This document shows positions 1 to 5,280 of a DNA stretch of 6,542 nucleotides, piece after piece. The position numbers and the translations under genes were made by a program. The stretch covers positions 34,999 to 41,540 of the forward strand of contig DCTJ01000030.1 in assembly GCA_002329545.1 (NCBI GenBank), read 5' to 3'. This stretch comes from Candidatus Omnitrophica bacterium UBA1443. Lineage in GTDB: Bacteria > Omnitrophota > Omnitrophia > Omnitrophales > Aquincolibacteriaceae. Every line of letters begins with the position of its first letter. The first letter of the stretch is position 1. The notes beneath the pieces are model-generated. The model was not told the origin of the DNA and did no database searches. It saw only the letters and a list, made by a program, of their open reading frames with translations.

Positions 1-79
1 AAAGTGCCCGTGCCTCAGAGGGTATGAGAATCCGCAGGAATGTTGAAATCATGTTATCCTTTTCCCGTGATCTCTGTAG
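1..79 (+). other. Upstream edge without an assignable gene
   Basis: One + strand frame is open from the window edge to about position 131 and could be the tail of an upstream gene, but it shows no recognisable motif and would overlap fchA. I see no terminator hairpin, repeat or RNA gene here. Confidence 0.3.
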
Positions 80-85
80 TATAAT
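80..85 (+). promoter_or_regulatory. Candidate -10 box upstream of fchA
   Basis: A perfect TATAAT hexamer lies 26 bases before the fchA start, which would put transcription initiation near position 92 and leave a short leader carrying the ribosome site. No good -35 hexamer lies 16-18 bases upstream (the bases there are TCCTTT), and there is no TGn extension. TTGAAA at 42-47 is too far away. The call rests on the -10 alone and on its placement in the only non-coding stretch before the folate genes. Confidence 0.4.
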
Positions 86-99
86 CACTCCCAGTTTTC

Positions 100-105
100 A
101 GGAGG
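100..105 (+). promoter_or_regulatory. Strong Shine-Dalgarno site for fchA
   Basis: AGGAGG sits six bases before the ATG at 112, close to ideal complementarity and spacing. It fixes the fchA start. It is the strongest ribosome site in the window, which suggests the first gene of this block is well translated. Confidence 0.8.
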
Positions 106-111
106 TTTTTC

Positions 112-735
112 ATGTCCCAGTCCACTAAAGCTTACGACAAACTCAGCCTTTCGGAATATCTTGCCAAGCTTTCTTCAGATTCGCCGGTGCCCGGCGGCGG
201 TAGTGTCTCCGCTTATGTGGCGTCACTCGGGATGGGGCTCACGCAGATGGTGGCGCGGATCGCGCTGAACCGAAAACCGAAAGCTGGGGCGACGCCGGAA
301 CAAAAATTTCAGCATGAGGCCAACCGGAAGAGAATGGAAGAAATTATTTCTTCCCTTGAAAAGGCCAAGGCCCAAGCGCTTCAGGTGGTTTCGCTTGATC
401 CCCAGGTGTATGACGAGGTGATGGCCTGTTACCGGGAGAATGCCCAGCCGGAAAAACTTGAAGATGCTCTCGAGCACGCGTTTCGCCTTCAGGCGGATCT
501 TGCGTTGATCATCGAGATGGCGCGGGAGTGGAATACTCACATGAAAGGACTTGTCCAGGGAGCTATCGCGAACGATCTCGTGGTAAGCGAGAGGTTGCTT
601 GCGGCGGCCTTTGAAGGCGCTTACCATACCGCGCGTATCAATGTGGTTTATATGAAAAATCAGGAACGTAAAGCGCGGGCCGAGCAGGCGCTTGAAGAAC
701 TGAACAGGCGCTATCAGCGAGGAAGGGAATCTTGA
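112..735 (+). CDS. fchA: Methenyltetrahydrofolate cyclohydrolase, FchA (FTCD_C) family
   Basis: A 207-residue protein of the formiminotransferase-cyclodeaminase C-terminal family. Stand-alone members such as FchA hydrolyse 5,10-methenyl-THF to 10-formyl-THF in the cytoplasm. Visible signatures are the N-terminal LSLSEYLAKL helix, the glycine-rich PVPGGGSVSAYVASLG loop (about residues 25-40), the LDPQVYDEVM segment (95-104) and the C-terminal helix ending in INVVYM. Length fits the stand-alone cyclohydrolases, and the formiminotransferase half found in the animal bifunctional enzyme is absent. The usual GN...SD motif near residue 155 reads as a variant (GAIANDLVV), so cyclodeaminase activity is not excluded. 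The stop overlaps the folD start region (a TTG codon at 732 would overlap it by four bases), implying co-translation. The partner enzyme lacks the cyclohydrolase residues, which supports the cyclohydrolase assignment over a histidine-degradation role. Confidence 0.87.
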   Translation: MSQSTKAYDKLSLSEYLAKLSSDSPVPGGGSVSAYVASLGMGLTQMVARIALNRKPKAGATPEQKFQHEANRKRMEEIISSLEKAKAQALQVVSLDPQVYDEVMACYRENAQPEKLEDALEHAFRLQADLALIIEMAREWNTHMKGLVQGAIANDLVVSERLLAAAFEGAYHTARINVVYMKNQERKARAEQALEELNRRYQRGRES

Positions 736-737
736 AA

Positions 738-1595
738 ATGGAATCAAAAAGACTCGAAGGAAAACTGATTGCCGCCGAAATCCAAACAAGGATTGAAAAA
801 ACAGTTCGGGAAATTCTCACCCGGGGCGATTCTCGACCAAGACTTGTCTCCATTCAAACGAGTGAGGATCCCTCCGCGGTCTGGTATGTTGGACAGCAAG
901 AAAAGCTCGCGGCGAAACTTGGCATTGATTTCCAAAGAATTTCCCCGCAAGAGGTTTTAACCGAGAAGGCTCTGATCGAAAAAGTTCAAAGCCTTAGCGC
1001 CGACCCAAAAGTTCACGGTCTTTTTATTTCCATGCCTTTACCGGAAGGATTTGACGCGGACAAGGTGCTCCTCGCGATGGATTCGCGTAAGGATGTTGAA
1101 GGCATCCATCCCGCGAGCCTGGGACTGATCATGCTCCGGAAAGGCAAATTGATTCCCCCGACGGCCTACGCGGCATTCAGTCTTATTAAATCAACCGAAA
1201 TTATGTTGCGCGGGAAAAAAGCGGTGATCATAGGGCAGAGCGCGATCGTGGGAAGACCGCTCCAGCTCTTGCTGGGGGAAGCGCGAGTGACAACACTTGT
1301 GTGCAATACCGGGACGTCCGAGGAAGACATCAAAAAACTGGTTGGCATGGCGGATATTGTCATCGGATGCGCGGGGAAACCCGGGATGATCAAAGGCGAG
1401 TGGATCAAAAAGGGCGCCGTCGTGATTGATGTTGGAACCACGGAGGTTGAGGGGAAACTGGTGGGAGATATTGAATTTGAGGCCGCTTCCCTGAAAGCCG
1501 CTTTTATCACACCAGTTCCCGGAGGCGTAGGCCCTCTGACGGTAACGATGCTCATGAAAAATTTGATAACAGCGTATGAATGGCAAAACAAATGA
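738..1595 (+). CDS. folD: FolD-family methylene-THF dehydrogenase, cyclohydrolase residues replaced
   Basis: A 285-residue FolD homologue, normally bifunctional (5,10-methylene-THF dehydrogenase plus methenyl-THF cyclohydrolase). The fold is intact: N-terminal LEGKLIAAEI, YVGQQEKLAAKLGI (50-63), MPLPEGFDADKVL (99-111), KDVEGIHP (118-125), Rossmann loop GQSAIVGRP (166-174), GKPGMIKGEWIKKGAVVIDVG (about 213-233) and the C-terminal PVPGGVGPLT. Numbering from the ATG at 738 coincides with E. coli FolD. At the key sites Tyr50 is kept, but Lys54 is Gln, Gln98 is Ser and Asp121 is Glu. The usual PCTP motif reads PPTA (140-143). These changes predict a dehydrogenase with little or no cyclohydrolase activity, complemented by the FchA-type gene immediately upstream. 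GGAAGG at 721-726 serves either the ATG (11-base spacing) or a TTG at 732 (5-base spacing, two extra residues). The ATG is preferred because the alignment then starts in register. Confidence 0.9.
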   Translation: MESKRLEGKLIAAEIQTRIEKTVREILTRGDSRPRLVSIQTSEDPSAVWYVGQQEKLAAKLGIDFQRISPQEVLTEKALIEKVQSLSADPKVHGLFISMPLPEGFDADKVLLAMDSRKDVEGIHPASLGLIMLRKGKLIPPTAYAAFSLIKSTEIMLRGKKAVIIGQSAIVGRPLQLLLGEARVTTLVCNTGTSEEDIKKLVGMADIVIGCAGKPGMIKGEWIKKGAVVIDVGTTEVEGKLVGDIEFEAASLKAAFITPVPGGVGPLTVTMLMKNLITAYEWQNK

Positions 1596-1626
1596 CGCGT
1601 GACACAAAGTCGCGAGGACGTAAAAC

Positions 1627-1674
1627 ATGGCGCGGATTTTTTTCGTGGCCTGTGGTTTAGGATATGTGACGTGA
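1627..1674 (+). CDS. Possible 15-codon leader ORF coupled to panB
   Basis: ATG at 1627 is preceded by GAGGA (1614-1618) with eight-base spacing, a better ribosome site than panB itself has. It encodes MARIFFVACGLGYVT and stops with TGA one base before the panB ATG. That layout would suit translational coupling, with ribosomes terminating on top of the panB start. Alternatively it may be the remnant of a longer gene, because the peptide loosely resembles the first residues of some glycosyltransferases (an impression from memory, not a search). Chance is also possible for so short a frame. Confidence 0.3.
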   Translation: MARIFFVACGLGYVT

Positions 1675-1675
1675 T

Positions 1676-2464
1676 ATGAAACTTACACCTGATGATATTT
1701 ATTCAAAGAAAGCAAGAGGCGAGAAAATCACGGCGTTGACCGCGTACGATTTTCCAACGGCACGCATCCTTGATGGAGCCGGCGTGGACGTTTTGGTGAT
1801 CGGGGATTCTCTCGGGATGGTTCTTCTCGGGGATGAGACGACTCATCAGGTGACAGTTTCAGATGTCGCTTATCATACCAAGGCCGTTGCCAAAGCCGCC
1901 CAACGCGCTCTCGTTGTCGCTGATATGCCTTACCGGTCGTACCTCACTCCCGAAGAAGCTCTTTCAAACGCGCGGATTCTTGTCAGGGATTCCGGCGCTG
2001 ATGCGGTCAAGATCGAGGGAGGGGTAGCCATTGAAGAGCAGATTCGTCATCTGGTCAGGAACGGGATTCCCGTTGTGGGGCACATCGGTGTGCTTCCTCA
2101 AAGCGTTGAAGGCAAGAAATACAGGGTTTTCGGGAAAAGCGAACCGGAAGCCGAATCTATCATGAAAGACGCCAAACTTCTGGAGAGTTTGGGAGTTTTT
2201 GCGATAGTCCTGGAATGTGTCCCCGGGACGCTTGCGGCGCGAGTAACGGCCGAGGTGAAATGTCCGACGATCGGGATTGGGGCGGGAGCTTCCACCGACG
2301 GTCAAATCCTCGTGGTGCATGATATCCTCGGAATCCGGAGTTCCGTGAGCCCGAGATTTGTGCGCCGATACGCCGATTTGGAAAATGTGATAAAACAGGC
2401 GGCTGAAGGATATTGCCGCGACGTGGCGGCGGGAACATTTCCTTCTCAAAAAGAAAGTTTCTGA
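1676..2464 (+). CDS. panB: 3-methyl-2-oxobutanoate hydroxymethyltransferase (ketopantoate synthase)
   Basis: A 262-residue PanB, the family's normal length. It transfers the hydroxymethyl group from 5,10-methylene-THF to alpha-ketoisovalerate, giving ketopantoate, the first committed step to pantothenate and CoA, in the cytoplasm. Sequence hallmarks are LTAYDFPTARILD (21-33), VIGDSLGMVLLG with metal ligand Asp44, the second ligand Asp83 in VADMPYRSY, VKIEGG with Lys112 and Glu114, GHIGVLPQSV (135-144) and catalytic Glu180 in VLECVP, followed by PTIGIGAGASTDGQILV. All expected active-site residues are present. The gene sits downstream of two enzymes that interconvert its folate co-substrate, with no panC or panD in view. 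The ribosome site is weak (an AGGAT some 12 bases upstream), and the short ORF ending at 1674 may help initiation. Confidence 0.96.
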   Translation: MKLTPDDIYSKKARGEKITALTAYDFPTARILDGAGVDVLVIGDSLGMVLLGDETTHQVTVSDVAYHTKAVAKAAQRALVVADMPYRSYLTPEEALSNARILVRDSGADAVKIEGGVAIEEQIRHLVRNGIPVVGHIGVLPQSVEGKKYRVFGKSEPEAESIMKDAKLLESLGVFAIVLECVPGTLAARVTAEVKCPTIGIGAGASTDGQILVVHDILGIRSSVSPRFVRRYADLENVIKQAAEGYCRDVAAGTFPSQKESF

Positions 2465-2466
2465 GT

Positions 2467-3924
2467 ATGAGCAAGGGAAAGAAAATTCTTGTCATCGAAA
2501 AGGAGGAAGAGGCGCGTGAGTTGATGGTCATGCGCCTGGAATCCCGTCACCACAAAGTGATCCAGGCTTCTTCCACTCCGCTGGCGATGCGCGCCCTTGA
2601 GCGCGAAGTGCTCGATCTGATCTTGCTTTCGACGGATATGGAACCGGTGGACGGGAAACCCCTGCTACAGGTGATCCGTTCCAGGTCCCATTTGATGGCC
2701 GTTCCGATCATCCTGCTGGCGAAGGAAAGCAATCTGACGGAACTCATGCTCGGCCACGAAAAAGGATACGATGATTTTATCATCAAGCCCGTCAACCCTC
2801 TTGTTTTGCAAATCCGGGTTAATCTGAGTATTTCAAAAACCCAGGAGCGTGTCGAAGCGAACGCCCTGACGCACCTTCCCGGGAATCATGCGATCGAAAA
2901 AATTGTCTCCAAGAAAATCAGGGCGGGAGAAAAGTTTTCAGTTCTTTATATTGATGTCAATCACTTCAAGTCCTTTAATGACCGTTATGGATTCCAGAAA
3001 GGCGACGATGTCATTCTTCAAACGGCGCGGCTCTTGGTAGCGACCAGTTCCGCGGTATCTTCCGCGGGAGAATGTTTTGTCGGTCATCTCGGAGGGGATG
3101 ATTTTATCGTGGTGACCCCTCCGGAACTCGAGGATGTTTTTGCCAGGCAGTTTCTGGATGATTTTGATAGTGTGATGCCGACCTATTACAGTAAGGAAGA
3201 TCGGGAGGCCGGTTGCATTCGCGTTGAAAACCGTCGCGGCGAAATGGAAAATTTTCCGCTTATGTCCTGCTCGGTCGCGGCCTGCACCAATCTTTACAAA
3301 AATTACAGCTCGCTTCGGGAAATTTCCCAGGACGCCGTGGAGGTGAAATCTTTTTTGAAGACACAGCCCGGGAGCCATTACCTCCAGGATCGCCGCTTCA
3401 TGCCCATTCAAAAAATTGATGAAGCGGTTCATATCCTCGCGCCCGAAATCAAAGCCTCGGCCAGACGTCACAAAAAATCCAGGGTGGATCCATTGGGCCA
3501 GGTGCTCCTCGGCGCCGGTCTGATTAACGAAAGCCAGCTTTCAGAAGCGCTGAAAAAACATTTTGAAACCGGGCAGAGGTTGGGACAAACACTGATTGGC
3601 ATGAACCTTGTTCCAAGCCATGAAGTCGGAAAGATGCTGGAACAGAAACTGAAACTGCCTTATTTTAGACTGAAGGACTGGTCTCCCTCGCCGGAACTTC
3701 GGGAGCTTTTTACCGGAGATCTCATTGCCCGCCACCGGGTGATGCCTGTTGAAGTGACCGAGGGTGCCGTCAAGCTCGCGATGTGCGACCCTTTCGATAT
3801 CCGGACTCTCGATATGATTGAGCGTATTACCGGACTGAAGCCGATCCCCTGCCTCGCGCTTGAAGACGAGTTTGAGGTCTTTCTCGAAAAAAACTTTCCC
3901 TCCCAACCGGTTGACATCAATTAA
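2467..3924 (+). CDS. Pseudo-receiver / GGDEF (GGDDF) / GspE-MshE N-terminal domain fusion protein
   Basis: A 485-residue protein with three domains. Residues 5-125 form a receiver-like fold (KKILVIEKEEEA, then FIIKP with conserved Lys107), but the phospho-acceptor position is Ser55 (LILLSTDMEP) and the acidic pocket is Glu-rich. Residues 130-300 form a GGDEF domain with LTHLPGN, IDVNHFKSFNDRYG (metal-ligand Asp163) and the signature GGDDF (209-213). The RxxD inhibitory site is absent (AGEC at 200-203). Residues 340-480 match a GspE/MshE N-terminal domain with two LG-x-x-L repeats (343-365 and 371-394), then VMPVEV...AMCDPFD. MshEN domains can bind cyclic di-GMP, but both repeats here deviate at consensus positions. 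A role in c-di-GMP-linked control of type IV pilus or type II secretion machinery is inferred. The ATG at 2467, two bases after the panB stop, is chosen. An upstream in-frame ATG at 2413 would lie inside panB. Confidence 0.85.
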   Translation: MSKGKKILVIEKEEEARELMVMRLESRHHKVIQASSTPLAMRALEREVLDLILLSTDMEPVDGKPLLQVIRSRSHLMAVPIILLAKESNLTELMLGHEKGYDDFIIKPVNPLVLQIRVNLSISKTQERVEANALTHLPGNHAIEKIVSKKIRAGEKFSVLYIDVNHFKSFNDRYGFQKGDDVILQTARLLVATSSAVSSAGECFVGHLGGDDFIVVTPPELEDVFARQFLDDFDSVMPTYYSKEDREAGCIRVENRRGEMENFPLMSCSVAACTNLYKNYSSLREISQDAVEVKSFLKTQPGSHYLQDRRFMPIQKIDEAVHILAPEIKASARRHKKSRVDPLGQVLLGAGLINESQLSEALKKHFETGQRLGQTLIGMNLVPSHEVGKMLEQKLKLPYFRLKDWSPSPELRELFTGDLIARHRVMPVEVTEGAVKLAMCDPFDIRTLDMIERITGLKPIPCLALEDEFEVFLEKNFPSQPVDIN

Positions 3925-3939
3925 TCCGCGGGATTTTAA
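3911..3939 (+). promoter_or_regulatory. Candidate promoter at the end of the GGDEF gene
   Basis: TTGACA (3911-3916) is a perfect -35 hexamer overlapping the last codons of the upstream gene. An 18-base spacer leads to TTTAAC (3935-3940), which matches four of six -10 positions. It would drive the small genes starting at 3995. The -10 overlaps the left arm of an inverted repeat, which could make the site regulated. The exact match could be chance. Confidence 0.3.
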
Positions 3940-3993
3940 CCGGGATCTTCAGTCCTCAAAACGCGTCGGGTGAGAAAGAATTAAAATCCCGCG
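3927..3993. repeat. Perfect 13-bp inverted repeat flanking a 41-base spacer
   Basis: CGCGGGATTTTAA (3927-3939) is exactly reverse-complementary to TTAAAATCCCGCG (3981-3993). The arms bracket most of the gap between the GGDEF-fusion gene and the next ORF, and the right arm ends one base before its ATG. As RNA it could form a long-loop stem hiding the translation start. As DNA it could be a paired operator. The 41-base loop and the lack of a U-run argue against an intrinsic terminator. Confidence 0.6.
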
Positions 3994-3994
3994 A

Positions 3995-4435
3995 ATGTTC
4001 AGCGGACGTTTGCTTCAAAAACAAAGTGAAGATTCTTCCCGTTATGGTCGTTTCTTTGTACAGAAACCGGATGGAAGTTGCCCCTGGTTTCAGAAAACTA
4101 TGGGAATAGAATCTTTTCCAGAGATAGAAAATTTTCAAAAGTTGCCCCGTGAGGTGATCATCAAGGGAGCGAGCACCAAATTCGGGCGTGAACATGGCGC
4201 CGAGTTGCGAGGGATTGTCATCAACAACATCGGCCAGCCCATCAGAAACATTCGCGCGCAGCTCGTGGTGTTCGGAAAAAATAAAGTGCCGGTTCTCGGG
4301 ACCAGTTCGGCCGCGGACCCCGACAAATTGCCGCAAGGGGGGATCGCGAAGTTTCGATTTTTCCTTAAGGGATTTAAACAGGATCTCAAGAATTATCATC
4401 TTCGGGTTGTCTGGAACTTTGATGAATCGTCGTGA
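3995..4435 (+). CDS. Hypothetical protein with FxLyD-like beta-sandwich domain
   Basis: A 146-residue protein that I do not recognise at gene level. The C-terminal half (about 68-143) has the pattern of an FxLyD/DUF3426-type beta-sandwich: GAELRGIVINNIGQPIRNIRAQLVVFG, then a loop, LPQGGIAKFRFFL and a closing strand NYHLRVVWNF. Such domains usually lie in envelope or periplasmic proteins, yet no signal peptide or membrane segment is visible here. The N-terminal 60 residues are polar and aromatic-rich, with a single CPWF. Neither the ATG at 3995 nor the internal ATG at 4100 has a recognisable ribosome site, and the frame is open back to 3974 without another good start. The start is therefore uncertain and an upstream frameshift cannot be excluded. 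The opposite-strand frame here shows no family pattern. Confidence 0.6.
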   Translation: MFSGRLLQKQSEDSSRYGRFFVQKPDGSCPWFQKTMGIESFPEIENFQKLPREVIIKGASTKFGREHGAELRGIVINNIGQPIRNIRAQLVVFGKNKVPVLGTSSAADPDKLPQGGIAKFRFFLKGFKQDLKNYHLRVVWNFDESS

Positions 4436-4465
4436 AGGCGTTTGAGGCGTCTTCTCCGAAATATC

Positions 4466-4585
4466 ATGCGCGTTAAAGAAGAAGTTATTTTTTGGCACCA
4501 AATGCCGGGCAGAGGCGTGAAAGGTCTTACCGATTCAACGCTGGAGGATAGGGTGGTGAAATTGGCCCGGATTTTTCACGGTTAA
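4466..4585 (+). CDS. Possible 39-residue small protein
   Basis: ATG to TAA encodes 39 residues beginning MRVKEEVIFWHQMPGRG and ending VVKLARIFHG. It occupies most of the 170-base gap between the FxLyD-like gene and the KTSC gene. No clear ribosome site precedes it and I recognise no family. In its favour, the frame fills the gap and runs in the same direction as its neighbours. Against it are its length and the missing Shine-Dalgarno. It could also be the C-terminal remnant of a decayed gene. Its stop codon lies inside the 10-bp palindrome CGGTTAACCG (4579-4588). Confidence 0.25.
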   Translation: MRVKEEVIFWHQMPGRGVKGLTDSTLEDRVVKLARIFHG

Positions 4586-4605
4586 CCGGGAAAGAGAGGA
4601 GAACA

Positions 4606-4836
4606 ATGAAGACAACTACAGAAATAGAAATGAAGGCAATCAAATCCCGCGATATCGCGCTTGTTGGCTACGACGCGGGGACGGAGATCCTTGAAGTGGT
4701 TTTTCGAGCGGGGGGAGTCTATCGGTATCAGAACGTCCCCGAATACGTTTATCAGGAACTGATCTCGGCTTCGTCGCCTGGGACGTATTTTCAACACTAC
4801 GTGAAAAACACCTTCTCCTACGTGAAAGTGCGGTAA
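4606..4836 (+). CDS. KTSC domain-containing protein
   Basis: A 76-residue protein made almost entirely of one KTSC domain. Visible features are the opening SRDIALVGYDAGTEILEVVF, then GGVYRYQNVPEYVYQELISA, then SSPGTYFQHYVKNTFSYVKV, matching the family pattern of Y-D, a L-x-V-x-F strand, Y-x-Y-x-x-VP, an A-x-S-x-G turn with YF and a final I/V-K-x-x-Y/F. KTSC domains occur as small stand-alone proteins or fused to other modules, and their biochemical role is not established. No signal peptide is present. The start is fixed by GAGAGGAG (4594-4601), four bases before the ATG, a good ribosome site. The next gene starts 15 bases after its stop. Confidence 0.83.
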   Translation: MKTTTEIEMKAIKSRDIALVGYDAGTEILEVVFRAGGVYRYQNVPEYVYQELISASSPGTYFQHYVKNTFSYVKVR

Positions 4837-4851
4837 TTATTACCGAAGTTT

Positions 4852-5280
4852 ATGGTCCTGCGTATCAAAACTTTGCTGGTGGTGTTTTGCCTCTTGTTCC
4901 CGGCGAGCGGTTGGGTTCACGCCCGTTTGCCGATTCGGGAGAGTGAGGCTTTTCAGCAATATCTCAAGAAACCCCGCGGAGAATTCGCCAAACTTGTTTG
5001 TCTTCTGAATTATTACCGGGACGGCGATTTTATCATTCGTTTTGACGGTTTTGATTACGTGCCCTCCTTCGCTTTTCCTCACGCGAAAGCGTGGCTTTTC
5101 ACTCATTACAACAAGGACACGGCCTCGCAGTGGATCCGGAAAAACTGCTATGTTTCTCCTTTTGAGCGGAAGGTTATTTACGTTAAATTTCCGGATGGGG
5201 AGCTTGAGCCGGCGCGGGATATGATCCTCCGCGACCTGGCCGAACTGGAGCGGGCGATAGCGGAAGTTCATGCGGTCTGA
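4852..5280 (+). CDS. Secreted DUF5329 (YfeK-like) family protein
   Basis: A 142-residue protein with a classical signal peptide: Arg4 and Lys6, hydrophobic core LLVVFCLLF, then PASGWVHA with likely cleavage after Ala24. The mature part resembles the DUF5329/YfeK family: an N-terminal helix EFAKLVCLLNYY, a strand pair IIRFDGFDYVPSFAF where the family usually has FIRNG, then PHAKAWLFTHYNK, TASQWIRKNCYVSPFERKVIYVKFPDG and a C-terminal helix LRDLAELERAIAEV. The function of the family is unknown. A periplasmic location is inferred from the signal peptide. Two cysteines (in VCLL and NCYV) could form a disulfide. The ribosome site is weak (GAAG about six bases before the ATG). The family match is from memory of the pattern, so moderate certainty. 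Confidence 0.7.
   Translation: MVLRIKTLLVVFCLLFPASGWVHARLPIRESEAFQQYLKKPRGEFAKLVCLLNYYRDGDFIIRFDGFDYVPSFAFPHAKAWLFTHYNKDTASQWIRKNCYVSPFERKVIYVKFPDGELEPARDMILRDLAELERAIAEVHAV

Noticed and set aside
42..47. TTGAAA as the -35 partner of the TATAAT at 80-85
   Set aside because: The spacer would be 32 bases, far beyond the 16-18 needed.
223..789. Minus-strand open frame of 188 codons opposite fchA
   Set aside because: It is antisense to a clear FchA-family gene, has no ribosome site, and its translation is rich in Arg, His, Phe and Leu with no family pattern.
1191..1628. Minus-strand open frame opposite the 3' half of folD
   Set aside because: It is fully antisense to well-conserved FolD motifs and shows no recognisable protein features.
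2413..2466. Earlier in-frame ATG for the receiver/GGDEF gene
   Set aside because: It lies inside the panB C terminus, and the added residues precede a normal receiver start (KKILVIE) without domain meaning. The ATG at 2467 directly after the panB stop fits better.
3927..3993. The 13-bp inverted repeat as a rho-independent terminator or mobile-element end
   Set aside because: The 41-base loop and absent T-run do not suit a terminator. There is no transposase or target duplication, and the enclosed DNA is too short to be an element.
3956..4501. Minus-strand open frame of 181 codons opposite the FxLyD-like gene
   Set aside because: It is longer than the + strand gene, but its translation lacks any pattern, whereas the + strand product has alternating beta-strand spacing and matches the direction of all neighbours.
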